Positions 7,478-16,505 of a DNA stretch of 64,000 nt are shown piece by piece; position 1 is the first letter of the stretch, and each line of letters starts with the position of its first letter. The stretch spans positions 13,519 through 77,518 of the forward strand of contig JBCCDG010000005.1 in the NCBI GenBank assembly GCA_039030915.1, given 5' to 3'. The DNA comes from Thermohalobaculum sp039030915 (GTDB lineage: Bacteria > Pseudomonadota > Alphaproteobacteria > Rhodobacterales > Rhodobacteraceae). Below the pieces are notes generated by a model. That model saw only the letters and a program-made list of their open reading frames with translations. It was not told the origin of the DNA and did not search any database. A program made the position numbers and the translations under genes.

Positions 7478-8376
7478 GCCGCTTCTGCGCCGAGCGGGAG
7501 CACGTCGACGCCGACTGAGAGCGTCTGCGCCCCGCCGCCGACAACGAGGCCGGAGACGGGGCTGACATCCTCGAAGTCCCGCCCCCAGGCCAGCGTGATG
7601 TGATCGAGCCCCGGCACGAGGTCGTTCGTCGGGTCGAAATCGACCCAGGAGAAGACGGGGTCCCAGACCGCGACCCAGGCATGGCTGGCATCCGCGCCCT
7701 CGAGCCGTGGCTTTCCCTCCGGCGGATTAGTTCGGAGATAGCCCGAGACGTAGCGCGCCGGCAGGCGGAAGGCGCGGAGCGCGGCGAGCATGACATGCGC
7801 AAAGTCCTGGCAGACGCCGCGCCGCGCGCCGAAGCTGTCGACGGGCATCGTATCCGCGCCGGTGGCGCCCGGCAGGTACTCGAAGTCGCGATGGATCCGA
7901 CCGGTCAGCTCGAGCGCCGCGGCGAGGAGCGGACGGCCAGGCGCCAGGCTTTCTGCGGCGTAGGCGCGGATGGCGTCATCGGCCTGCGTCATCACGCTGG
8001 GAAACGCGAAAGGGGACGCGGTGGGCACCGGTAGGGCGCCCCCCAGCGCGGGCATGCGGCCGAGCGCCTGGTCGCGCACCTGCTCCCACGGCGCGCCTGC
8101 CTCGAAGATGAAGGGCGAGGGCGCCTGACGCTCCACCCGGCTGGTCGCCGTGATGGTGAGCGCGGCATGCGCGCGGGCGACGGTCGCCACATGGGCGAGG
8201 TTGCCGAACATGTCCCGCTCGGGCGCGATGGCCTCGATCCGCGGCTCGAACTCGATCCGGCTTGTGTGCACCCGCTGCTCGTCGGTCTGGCGCGGGGTGA
8301 GGCGGAGAAGGTGCTGCGAGAAGGCAGCGCTTCGCTCGTAGCTGTAGGTCGTGGTGTGACGGACCTCGTAGAGCAT
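7474..8376 (-). CDS. Transglutaminase-like cysteine peptidase family protein
   Basis: 300 residues. An N-terminal beta-rich domain (bacterial transglutaminase-like N-terminal type, about residues 1-100) precedes the transglutaminase core with catalytic Cys189 (GVCQDF), His232 (SHAW) and Asp247 (DFDPTND). No signal peptide, so probably cytosolic. It is the third member of a cassette with the ATP-grasp/alpha-E protein (its start overlaps that stop by one base) and the DUF2126 protein. Such cassettes have been proposed to make and cut peptide or amide tags; the natural substrate is not known to me. Confidence 0.9.
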   Translation of the reverse strand: MLYEVRHTTTYSYERSAAFSQHLLRLTPRQTDEQRVHTSRIEFEPRIEAIAPERDMFGNLAHVATVARAHAALTITATSRVERQAPSPFIFEAGAPWEQVRDQALGRMPALGGALPVPTASPFAFPSVMTQADDAIRAYAAESLAPGRPLLAAALELTGRIHRDFEYLPGATGADTMPVDSFGARRGVCQDFAHVMLAALRAFRLPARYVSGYLRTNPPEGKPRLEGADASHAWVAVWDPVFSWVDFDPTNDLVPGLDHITLAWGRDFEDVSPVSGLVVGGGAQTLSVGVDVLPLGAEAA

Positions 8377-10919
8377 CAGAGGTGCTCCGGCCCGATGGGC
8401 CCTTCGCGCTCGGCGCGGCCGCTGTGCTGGAGAGCGACAGGCACCTCGGAATGAGCGAAGAAGCCGCGGCCTAGAAGCTCGGAGATCTCCGAGAGATCCT
8501 TGCGGCAGCGGGCCATGAGCTCGCCGAGCGTGCGGCGGACCTGATCCTCGTCAGTAGACGCCATGGTGTCGGCATCGAGGAGGCGCAGCTCGGTCAGGAG
8601 TGCGAGAGCGCGGCGATGCTCGGCCCGGCGGTAGGGGCCGTCCTTGGGAAGCTCCGCCAGCACGGCCTCGAGCCGGGTGAGCTGATAGGCGAGCGCACGC
8701 GGGTTGGCCTCGTCCAGGACCAGGAGGTCGAACACTGCGGCAGCGCGGGGCATCATCATGTAGCGGTTGCGGTAGGCGGAGCTCGAATCCGAGATCACCA
8801 GCCAGGCGCGCAGGGTCGATTCCTCGTTGGCCCGTTCCTCGCCCGCCAGCCGTTCCGCCACGCGGGCAACCTCCGTGCCGCGCTCGATCCGGCGGCCCAT
8901 TTCGAGGAACCGCCAGGCATAGTTGCGGGTCAGGTTCTCCTGCGCGGCGCCGGAGAAGGCGGCGAGGTTGCGGAGCGCATCGTCCATGAGGCGGAGAAGC
9001 TCGGCCGAATGGCGCAGATCGAGCCCCTCGCGCCAGCGCGGATCCGAGGACAGCCGGTCGATATAGCGCCACCCCTCCTCCGAGATCGACATGCGCGCGC
9101 GGACGGCGCCGGAGCGGAGGGCGGAGAGGGTGGCCGGCAGGCCGAAGGGCTCCGCGACATCGTTGACGAGCCGGCGGACGGCATCTCGGAAGGCCTGGGG
9201 CGGCGTGAGATCCGGCCGCTCGGTCGCGTGGCACCCGACGATGCGCAGCAGAAGCTCCGGATCCGCATCGATCCGGTTGCCGGAGAGGTAGCGGCGGAGG
9301 CACACGCTGAGAAGGCGGAGCGTCGCCTCGGCGCGTTCGGTGTTACGGCCGAGCCAGAAGACCTCATCCGCCACGCGGCTCAGGAGATCGCGGCCCGTGC
9401 GGCGGAGATGCCCGGTGGCCAGCCGGTCCGCCAGCAGGCTGCGCGAGGGCTCGGACGGATGCTCGTCCCCCGTCGGCATCACCCAGACATCCTTGCCGAA
9501 GCCGAGGGCGGGAACGGGCCTTCCCGGTGCGATCTCCGCTGCCACGCCAGCGGGGGCGAGGGACCATTCCTCCCCGGTCCAGCAAGCGAAAACGCGCATC
9601 ATCCAGGGCGCCGCGGCGACGCGGCCGTTGCGCAGGACCGGCGTCTCGGCCAGCGGCGGGGTGCGGAGCGCTACATGTCCCTCCCCGCCCTCGGCGAGGA
9701 GTGCGTCGAGGGCAGCCGCATCCGTGGGTGCGGGCGGGTCGCCCGGCCGACGGCGGCGGGTGAGGTGCTCGATCTGCCAGGCATCGGCACCGGTGCCGAG
9801 GGAAGCGGCGCGCAGCTCCTCCTGCGCGGCAGGATCGCCGAGCCAGAGGCAGGGGGCATCCGCAAGGAGCAGGTCCTCGCCCAGGAGCCGCGCCGCAATG
9901 GCATGGGCGAAGGGGGCGAGCGCGCGATGGGCCAGCACGGAGGAGCCGGCGGCGTTGCCGAGGGCGAGCGCGCCCGAGCGGACGGCGAGGCTGAGCGCGG
10001 GCGCGCCGCGGGCGGCCGTCCGCTGGCGATGGAGCGCATCGACCGCCAGATCGGGCACGCCGCGGAGCATGACGTCGATCTTCTTGAGCCCGTCGAGTGT
10101 CTTCACGAAGGCCGCGCCGTCGCGCACGGTCACGTCCCCCGGCTCGACGAGCGCGGCGTTGAGGTAGCGGGCGAGATAGGCGTGGGAGAAGAAGCGCGGA
10201 TCCCGCTCACCGCCCGTGAGGAGCGCGAGGCGACCCTCCCATCCCGTCAGGCTGTCGAGCAGTTCCTGGAACCGGGCGTAGTGGGAGGCGACGCGGCGGA
10301 CGCCTAGATCGACGAAGGGTTCCGCAAAGCTCTGCGAGGTGGCGATGCGGTTTGCGATCAGCCAGCCGTCGCCGAGCGGAGCGTCGAGCCTGTCCGCAAG
10401 GACTACCCAGTCCCCCGCCGCGGTCCGCGCGATATCGGCCTCATAGACATAGGTGTAGCGGGCGGGAGGAGTCTCCCACCCCGCGCAATGGGCCGCGAAG
10501 GCGGTACCGCCGAAGAGGAGGCCGGGGGGCAGGATACCTTCGGCGAGGAGGCGGCCGTGCCCCTGCTCCGGCGCGCCGTAGATATCGGCGAGCGCGGCTT
10601 CCGCGAGCGTGGCGCGTTGATTGATGCCGGTCTCGATCGTCTGCCAGTCCGCCGCGGAGAGGACGATCGGCAGAGGATCGGCGGCGGTGCTGGCGCCTGG
10701 GTCGAGCGAGAAGGCGATGCCGCTCTCGGCCCGGGCCCGCTCGAGCTCGCGCGCCGTGGCGGCCAGCCCCTCGGGCCCCTCCGCCTCCATCCAGCCGAAG
10801 AGCCCGCGCCAGGCGGGGCGCAGGCTGCCGTCCGGCGCCACGGCCTCGTGATGCACGCCGCCCCGGGGGCTTGGCGCGAGCCAGCGCTCGGCAGTGGCGA
10901 TGGGGCCCGAGAGGACCAT
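8376..10919 (-). CDS. Circularly permuted ATP-grasp fused to alpha-E domain protein
   Basis: 847 residues. The first about 480 residues correspond to the circularly permuted ATP-grasp (DUF404/407) region, with markers such as the LPPGLLFGG and YTYVYEAD segments; the remainder, from about 510, is the all-helical alpha-E domain (DUF403; RVADEVFWLGRNTERAE). In many bacteria these are two separate genes, so this is a fused form. ATP-grasp enzymes of this class are predicted amide/peptide ligases, and the transglutaminase partners are predicted to cleave the product. A spacer of 117 bp separates it from the DUF2126 gene upstream. Confidence 0.88.
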   Translation of the reverse strand: MVLSGPIATAERWLAPSPRGGVHHEAVAPDGSLRPAWRGLFGWMEAEGPEGLAATARELERARAESGIAFSLDPGASTAADPLPIVLSAADWQTIETGINQRATLAEAALADIYGAPEQGHGRLLAEGILPPGLLFGGTAFAAHCAGWETPPARYTYVYEADIARTAAGDWVVLADRLDAPLGDGWLIANRIATSQSFAEPFVDLGVRRVASHYARFQELLDSLTGWEGRLALLTGGERDPRFFSHAYLARYLNAALVEPGDVTVRDGAAFVKTLDGLKKIDVMLRGVPDLAVDALHRQRTAARGAPALSLAVRSGALALGNAAGSSVLAHRALAPFAHAIAARLLGEDLLLADAPCLWLGDPAAQEELRAASLGTGADAWQIEHLTRRRRPGDPPAPTDAAALDALLAEGGEGHVALRTPPLAETPVLRNGRVAAAPWMMRVFACWTGEEWSLAPAGVAAEIAPGRPVPALGFGKDVWVMPTGDEHPSEPSRSLLADRLATGHLRRTGRDLLSRVADEVFWLGRNTERAEATLRLLSVCLRRYLSGNRIDADPELLLRIVGCHATERPDLTPPQAFRDAVRRLVNDVAEPFGLPATLSALRSGAVRARMSISEEGWRYIDRLSSDPRWREGLDLRHSAELLRLMDDALRNLAAFSGAAQENLTRNYAWRFLEMGRRIERGTEVARVAERLAGEERANEESTLRAWLVISDSSSAYRNRYMMMPRAAAVFDLLVLDEANPRALAYQLTRLEAVLAELPKDGPYRRAEHRRALALLTELRLLDADTMASTDEDQVRRTLGELMARCRKDLSEISELLGRGFFAHSEVPVALQHSGRAEREGPIGPEHL

Positions 10920-11036
10920 GGCGGATCGTCTCCAATTCCCCGGGTGCGGCCCGGGCCGAACGCAATGCCGGGCGTTCCGGCAGCGGCGCAGCGTCTCGCA
11001 GCCAAAAGCGGCGAAGGCGCGACGATGTTGCGGCGC

Positions 11037-14000
11037 TCAGCCCTGACGGCGCAGGTCGAGCGTCAGCGGGAAGTCCGGGCTCATTCGCGGCGCGCGCGGC
11101 TCATAGGCGCCGGGGTTATGGCCCATGGACTGAAAGCGCGCCATGCGCCGCCCCTCCGCCTCCAGATCGTTCACCGGCTGCGTCTCCGAGCTGCGCCCGC
11201 CCGGATGCGCCACGTGGTAGACGCAGCCGCCGACCGACCGTCGCGACCATGTGTCGTAGAGATCGAAGGTCAAGGGCGCGTGCACGCCGATGGTGGGGTG
11301 CAGGCTCTGCGCGGGCTGCCAGGCGCGGAAGCGGATGCCGGCGACGGCGACGTCCCGCCGCTCGGTGGGGCTGAGGGGCACCGTGTAGCCGTTGCAGGCG
11401 ATCTGGAAGCGATCGCCGAGCTCGCCGGTGACCTTGATCTGCAGACGCTCGAGCGAGCTGTCGACATAGCGCGCAGTGCCGCCGATGGCCCCGGTCTCGC
11501 CCAGCACGTTCCAGGGCTCGACCGCGGCGCGAAGCTCGAGCGTGATGTCGCGGTACTCGACATCGCCGAGGAGGGGGAAGCGGAACTCGAACTGGGCACG
11601 GAACCACTCGGGGTCGAAGCGGATGCCGAGCCCCTCCTCGAGATCGCCCAGCACCTCCAGAAAGTCGGCCCAGACGAAGTGGGGCAGCATGAACCGGTCA
11701 TGGAGCCGGGTGCCCCAGTGGATGGGCGCATGCCGGCGGGGGGCACGCCAGAACCAGGCGATGAGGGCGCGGAGCACGAGCGACTGCGCCATCGCCATGC
11801 GGGGATGGGGCGGCATCTCGAAGGCGCGGAACTCCACGAGCCCGAGGCGGCCGGTGGGTCCGTCCGGCGAGTAGAGCTTGTCGATGCAGATCTCGGCGCG
11901 GTGGGTGTTGCCCGTGAGATCGGTCAGGATGTCTCGGAAGATGCGGTCCGTGAGCCAGGGGGGCGGATTGGGGCCGGCCTTCTCCGCCTCCGCCAGCGCG
12001 ATCTCGAGCTCGTAGAGGACATCGGTGCGGGCTTCGTCGAGCCGCGGCGCCTGCGAGGTCGGCCCGATGAAGATGCCGGAGAAGAGATAGCTGAGCGCCG
12101 GATGCGCCTGCCAGTAGCGCACGAGGCTGGCGAGCAGGTCGGGCCGGCGGAGGAAGGGGCTGTCCGCCGGCGTCATGCCGCCGACGACGATGTGGTTACC
12201 CCCACCGGAGCCGACCATGCGGCCGTCATGCAGGAACTTTACCGTCTCGAGCCCCACATGGCGCGCGGCCTCGTAGAGCGTCTCGGTGATCTCGGTCTGC
12301 TCGCGCCAGTTGTGCGCGGGCTGGATGTTGACCTCGATGACGCCCGGGTCGGGCGTCGCCTTGATGACGTTGAGGCGGTAGTCGCTGGGCGGCGCATAGC
12401 CGTCGATATGCACCGGCTGGCCGATGGCGGCGGCCGCCTCCTCGACCGCGGCGACGAGATCGACATAGGCGTCCGCGCTGGGCACGGGGGGCAGGAAGAC
12501 GCTGAGAATGCCGTTCTTGGGCTCGACCGTGATGGCCGTCCGCACCGTCTCGGTCAGGATCGCGCGCATCGGGTCGAAGCCCTCGGGCGCGCCGATCGTA
12601 CCGGCGGAGGCGGCTCCGCCCGCGGCAGGCGGATCGGGCAGCGGCGGGCGAAGATGCAAGCCTTCCGGCCCGGCATCGGGAGCCGCCTCCGTGCCCTCCC
12701 CATAGCGGGACTGACGGCGAATCTCGGTCGGCGGCAGAGCCCCGCGGCTGGCGAAGGGGTCCATCTGATGCAGGAACGGATACTCGCCCTCGGGTACGTG
12801 AGGCAGCGAGGTCAGCGGCAGCCGGTAGCCGCCCGGCGCGTCGCCCGGGGCCAGGAACATGCGGCCGCGGCGGGTGCGCCATTTCTCCGTAGACCAGCGA
12901 TACCGGCGGCGGCCACCCTCGCGCGCGGTCGCCTGGCTCTGCGCGAGCTGGCAGGGCAGGACGACGCAGGTGGGCTTTCCGAGGCCCCGTTCGAAGGCCT
13001 GGATCATCTGCCGCCGCTCCAGAGGGTCGTCGAGGTTGTTTGTCTCGGGGTCGAGATTGATCGGCAGGCGGCCCTCCTGGAAGACGTAGAAGGCCGGATC
13101 CTCGAAGGCGGGCTCGGCCGTACCCTCGGGCAGATCGAGTGCGTCGGTCAGCGCATCGGCCAGCCGCTCGGCATCGCGCACGGTGGCGGTGCCCTCGGCT
13201 TCGGGCGCGATCAGGGCCGGGTCCTGCCAGAGAGGCAGGCCGTCGGCCCGCCAGTAAAGCCCGAAGGCCCAGCGGGGAAGCTGCTCGCCCGGGTACCACT
13301 TGCCCTGCCCGTAGTGGAGCACGCCATGCGGCGCGAAAGCGTCCCGCAACCGGCGCATCAGCTTGTCGGCATACCGGCGCTTGGTGGGGCCGACGGCACC
13401 GGTGTTCCACTCGTCCGCATCCCGATCCGCCGCGGCGACGAAGGTCGGCTCGCCCCCCATCGTCAGGCGCACATCGTCGGCCGCGAGCCGGGCGTCCACG
13501 GCATGGCCGGCCGCGTCGATCTCGGCCCAGGCGGCATCGGTGAAGGGGAGGGTGATGCGCGGCTCCTCCCGCACGCGGCGCACCTCCATATGATGCGCGA
13601 AATCGACCTCCGCACGCTCGTGCCCGCCGGTGATTGGTGCGGCGGACGCGGGGGCCGGCGTGGCGGCCAGCGGGATGTGCCCCTCCGCGGCGAAGAGGCC
13701 GGAGGTCGGGTCTAGCCCGATCCAGCCCGCGCCGGGAGCATAGACCTCGCACCAGGCATGGAGATCGGTGAAGTCGGCCTCCGGACCGCTCGGCCCGTCC
13801 ACCGCCTTCACGTCCGGCGTGAGCTGGATGAGATAGCCCGAGACGAAACGGGCGGCGACGCCAAGCCGGCGCATGAGGTGAACCAGCAGCCAGCCCGAAT
13901 CGCGGCAGGAGCCGAGCGCCTTCTCGAGCGTCTCCTCCGGCGTCTGCACACCGGGCTCCATGCGGATGGTGTAACCGACGGCCTGATAGACGGCCTGGTT

Positions 14001-14447
14001 GATCTCCACGAGCCAGTCGATCGTGCTCTCGTTCTGGCGTGGCAGGCTCGCAAGGAACGCCTCGAACCGGGGCCCGTAGTCGGGTGCGAGTTCGAAATAG
14101 GGGGTTAGGTCCTTCTTCAGCTCAGCCCCGTAGTCATAGGGGAAAGTCTGGGCGTGCTCCTCGAGGAAGAAATCGAAGGGGTTCACCGCCGCCATGTCGG
14201 CGACGAGGTCGACCGTCACCTCGAAATGATCGACCTTATCCGGAAAGACCGCACGGGCGAGGTAGTTGCCGAAGGGGTCCTGCTGCCAGTTCAGGAAATG
14301 CGCTTCGGGCGTGACCTTCTGGCTGAAGGACAGGATCTTGGTGCGCGAATGGGGCGCCGGACGCAGGCGGATCACCTGTGGGCCGAGGGCGATGCGCCGG
14401 TCGTAGCGGTAGGTCGTGCGATGCGTGATCGCCGCGTTGATGCTCAT
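11037..14447 (-). CDS. Transglutaminase/DUF2126 family protein
   Basis: 1136 residues, the expected length for this large two-part family. The N-terminal 300 residues are a transglutaminase module with the triad visible as ALGSCRDSGW, DLHAWCEVY and GLDPTSG; the remaining about 800 residues are the DUF2126 region, which includes the conserved SGGGNHIVVGG segment. It is the first gene of the minus-strand cassette that runs down to ureG. The start at 14447 faces the plus-strand cupin gene across 137 bp, which should hold the operon promoter. Cytosolic; substrate unknown. Confidence 0.9.
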   Translation of the reverse strand: MSINAAITHRTTYRYDRRIALGPQVIRLRPAPHSRTKILSFSQKVTPEAHFLNWQQDPFGNYLARAVFPDKVDHFEVTVDLVADMAAVNPFDFFLEEHAQTFPYDYGAELKKDLTPYFELAPDYGPRFEAFLASLPRQNESTIDWLVEINQAVYQAVGYTIRMEPGVQTPEETLEKALGSCRDSGWLLVHLMRRLGVAARFVSGYLIQLTPDVKAVDGPSGPEADFTDLHAWCEVYAPGAGWIGLDPTSGLFAAEGHIPLAATPAPASAAPITGGHERAEVDFAHHMEVRRVREEPRITLPFTDAAWAEIDAAGHAVDARLAADDVRLTMGGEPTFVAAADRDADEWNTGAVGPTKRRYADKLMRRLRDAFAPHGVLHYGQGKWYPGEQLPRWAFGLYWRADGLPLWQDPALIAPEAEGTATVRDAERLADALTDALDLPEGTAEPAFEDPAFYVFQEGRLPINLDPETNNLDDPLERRQMIQAFERGLGKPTCVVLPCQLAQSQATAREGGRRRYRWSTEKWRTRRGRMFLAPGDAPGGYRLPLTSLPHVPEGEYPFLHQMDPFASRGALPPTEIRRQSRYGEGTEAAPDAGPEGLHLRPPLPDPPAAGGAASAGTIGAPEGFDPMRAILTETVRTAITVEPKNGILSVFLPPVPSADAYVDLVAAVEEAAAAIGQPVHIDGYAPPSDYRLNVIKATPDPGVIEVNIQPAHNWREQTEITETLYEAARHVGLETVKFLHDGRMVGSGGGNHIVVGGMTPADSPFLRRPDLLASLVRYWQAHPALSYLFSGIFIGPTSQAPRLDEARTDVLYELEIALAEAEKAGPNPPPWLTDRIFRDILTDLTGNTHRAEICIDKLYSPDGPTGRLGLVEFRAFEMPPHPRMAMAQSLVLRALIAWFWRAPRRHAPIHWGTRLHDRFMLPHFVWADFLEVLGDLEEGLGIRFDPEWFRAQFEFRFPLLGDVEYRDITLELRAAVEPWNVLGETGAIGGTARYVDSSLERLQIKVTGELGDRFQIACNGYTVPLSPTERRDVAVAGIRFRAWQPAQSLHPTIGVHAPLTFDLYDTWSRRSVGGCVYHVAHPGGRSSETQPVNDLEAEGRRMARFQSMGHNPGAYEPRAPRMSPDFPLTLDLRRQG

Positions 14448-14584
14448 GCCCGTCCCTGACCTAGGTTCTCCGGGTCACGGTGCGGTGCAGCGTTGCGGGC
14501 TGTCAATCACAGTGCGAAGACGGATGGAGCGGCCCGCCCGGCTGTGCCGCGGGGGTCTCGGCAAGGACGAGAGGGAGGCGTGAG

Positions 14585-14995
14585 ATGGACGTGATCAAGA
14601 GCGGCGCGCGGCCGACGAAGCGAGCACCCGCCGAGTACTTCACCGGCGAAGTCTTTCAGGACCCGATCATTGAGGCGCCCGAGCCCGCGCGCATTCGGGC
14701 GGTGATCGTGCACTTCATGCCTGGGGCACGGACCAACTGGCACACCCATCCGCTGGGCCAGACCCTGCGCGTGGTCTCCGGCGTGGGGCGTGTTCAGAAG
14801 GAGGGCGAGGGTGTGCAGGAGATCCTGCCGGGCGACACGGTCTGGATCCCGCCCGGGGAGCGGCACTGGCACGGAGCGGCGCCCGGCCATGCGATGACGC
14901 ATCTGGCCATGCAGGAATTCGACGCCGAGGCAGGCAACCACATCAGCTGGGCCGAGCCGGTTTCGGAGGAGGACTACAACACCGACCCTGTATAG
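14585..14995 (+). CDS. Cupin-fold protein
   Basis: 136 residues, a single small cupin barrel. The two metal-binding motifs can be read: NWHTHPLGQTLRVVSG (motif 1, two His and a Gln) and PPGERHWHGAAPG (motif 2). Small cupins of this sequence type include manganese-dependent hydroxynitrile lyases and proteins related to carboxymuconolactone metabolism, so an enzymatic role on a small carbonyl compound is possible. It is a single-gene unit, with GGGAGG ahead of the ATG. Specific function cannot be assigned. Confidence 0.82.
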   Translation: MDVIKSGARPTKRAPAEYFTGEVFQDPIIEAPEPARIRAVIVHFMPGARTNWHTHPLGQTLRVVSGVGRVQKEGEGVQEILPGDTVWIPPGERHWHGAAPGHAMTHLAMQEFDAEAGNHISWAEPVSEEDYNTDPV

Positions 14996-15007
14996 AGGCT
15001 CGCAACG

Positions 15008-15027
15008 GCGGGGCCGTCAAGCCCCGC
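15008..15027. terminator. Short GC hairpin after the cupin gene
   Basis: Arms GCGGGGC (15008-15014) and GCCCCGC (15021-15027) enclose a 6-base loop, 12 bp after the cupin stop and just before the convergent secreted-protein gene ends. There is no T-run, so terminator function is only suggested by position. Confidence 0.4.
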
Positions 15028-15079
15028 GCCGTCGCCGAGGGTGATGCGGCGGTTCTGCCTGCCGCCTCGGAGAACGGTG

Positions 15080-15592
15080 TCAGAAGCGCTGGCAGGTACC
15101 GTGACCGGAGCGCGTGAAACCCTCCGCCTCGGCATCGAGATGGGTGCTGAAGCCGCCGCCCACCTGGGCGTTGACGCGCATCTGCCAGCCCGAGCAGCGG
15201 AGCGAAGCGACGGGGGCACCCTCCGCCGGATCGCCGGAATGGCTCTCGATGCAGGAAAGCGGATGGTCGGCCACGCCCGCGCCGATGGCGCGCAGCACGT
15301 AACAGCTGCCCTGCGTGTTCTCGTAGCCTGCCGCCGCGCGAACATCGGGGTGCAGGCAGGTATCGGCCGGGTCGCTGACGAGCGCGAATTGATCGGTGAA
15401 GTCGGGACGCGTGCTGCCGGAGATCCTGTCGTCGTCGGTGAGCATCGCGCTCTGCTCCTCGCAGAGAAGCGCTGTGGGAGGCACCGCGGCGCGGAGTGCC
15501 TCAACATCCTCCGCCTGCTGGCGGGCATCGACCGAGACGGCCAAAAAGACAAGGCCTGTGACGGCCGACACACTGACTGCTTGCTTCCACAT
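15080..15592 (-). CDS. Hypothetical secreted protein
   Basis: 170 residues from the ATG at 15592. A signal peptide is clear (MWKQAVSVSAVTGLVFLAVS followed by VDA), so export to the periplasm is likely. The mature part contains five cysteines (LLCEEQ, DTCLHP, GSCYVLR, LSCIES, LRCSGW) plus one in the C-terminal GTCQRF, suggesting disulfide bonds. I do not recognise the family. It is a lone gene between the cupin and the rhamnose operon; the 5' end lies in a DNA stretch of lower G+C. An earlier in-frame start at 15619 would break the signal-peptide pattern. Confidence 0.6.
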   Translation of the reverse strand: MWKQAVSVSAVTGLVFLAVSVDARQQAEDVEALRAAVPPTALLCEEQSAMLTDDDRISGSTRPDFTDQFALVSDPADTCLHPDVRAAAGYENTQGSCYVLRAIGAGVADHPLSCIESHSGDPAEGAPVASLRCSGWQMRVNAQVGGGFSTHLDAEAEGFTRSGHGTCQRF

Positions 15593-15914
15593 TATGATAA
15601 CCACAACTCGAGTACCCAATTACGCTTCCACAATACGGGGCCGGGTTCCGTGTTCGCCAGAGCGATTGATGGGACTCGCCTTGGCGTTGAGGGATTGATC
15701 GGCATTCGGGTCAGTACGGGACTTGCAACGCCTCAAAATGACCCAGCGCTTACAAAGCGCTTGCAGGACCTTCACCTAGAAGTTGTTCGCTCAACTACAG
15801 GTTATGATGGTGATTCGCTGGGTGGCGTGTCGCTTCGGATCCTCCGTTGATCGCGCCGCGCCAAGGCCTTATGGCTCGCGTCAAAAGCCGCATTGCCCTG
15901 CTCGAGGAGCGCCC
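15593..15914. promoter_or_regulatory. Divergent intergenic region upstream of the rhamnose operon
   Basis: 322 bp without a gene, about 55% G+C over 15601-15840 by hand count, lower than its surroundings. It must contain the promoters for rfbC (plus) and the secreted protein (minus). The only clear motif is a perfect palindrome at 15745-15761. I could not identify a convincing -35/-10 pair. Confidence 0.5.
15745..15761. promoter_or_regulatory. Palindrome AGCGCTT-ACA-AAGCGCT, possible operator
   Basis: Seven-base arms match perfectly around a 3-bp centre, about 155 bp ahead of the rfbC start. The size and symmetry suit a dimeric regulator site, but no regulator gene lies nearby and no second copy was noticed. 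Confidence 0.35.
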
Positions 15915-16502
15915 ATGTCGCTGAGCGTCGAACGTCTGGCCATCCCCGAGGTGTGCATCATCACGCCGAAGCGGCATGGCGACCACCGCGGCTTCTTCAG
16001 CGAGGTTTGGAACGCGCGGACCTTTGCGGAGGCGGGCATCACGCTTGATTTCGTGCAGGACAACCATGCCCGCTCGGCGGAGAAGGGCACGGTGCGCGGC
16101 CTCCATTTCCAGACCCCGCCGCACGCACAGGACAAGCTGGTGCGCGTGGTGCGCGGCAGCATTCTCGACGTGGCGGTCGATATCCGCACCGGCTCGCCCA
16201 CCTACGGCCAGCATGTGAGCGCGGTGATCTCGGCGGAGAAGGGCAACCAGATCCTGGTGCCCGTGGGTTTCGCGCATGGCCTCGTCACGCTCGAGCCCGA
16301 TACGGAAGTGATCTACAAGGTCACGGACTTCTATTCGCCGGAGTGTGACAAGGGCCTGCGCTGGAACGACCCGGCGCTGGGGATCGACTGGGGGCTGGGC
16401 GAGGAGGATGCCGTCCTCTCCGCCAAGGACGGAGTGCAGCCCATGCTGTCGGAGCTGCCCGCCCACTTCGACTATGCTCGCGGCGAGCATACTGGGGGCT
16501 GA
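15915..16502 (+). CDS. rfbC: dTDP-4-dehydrorhamnose 3,5-epimerase
   Basis: 195 residues, a typical RmlC cupin. Catalytic His64 (RGLHFQ) and Tyr134 (EVIYKVTDFY), and the substrate-binding Lys74 region, are present. It converts dTDP-4-keto-6-deoxyglucose to the rhamno-configured keto sugar, third step of dTDP-L-rhamnose synthesis. The ATG at 15915 follows GAGGAGC; upstream in-frame codons do not look coding. First gene of the operon rfbC-rfbB-rfbD-rfbA; rfbB follows after 3 bp. Confidence 0.95.
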   Translation: MSLSVERLAIPEVCIITPKRHGDHRGFFSEVWNARTFAEAGITLDFVQDNHARSAEKGTVRGLHFQTPPHAQDKLVRVVRGSILDVAVDIRTGSPTYGQHVSAVISAEKGNQILVPVGFAHGLVTLEPDTEVIYKVTDFYSPECDKGLRWNDPALGIDWGLGEEDAVLSAKDGVQPMLSELPAHFDYARGEHTGG

Positions 16503-16505
16503 GCG

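Noticed and set aside
10488..13715. Very long open frame (about 1075 codons) on the plus strand opposite the ATP-grasp and DUF2126 genes
   Set aside because: It has no family resemblance, shows the Arg/Gly/Ala/Glu-rich composition of antisense frames in G+C-rich DNA, and lies opposite two well-recognised genes.
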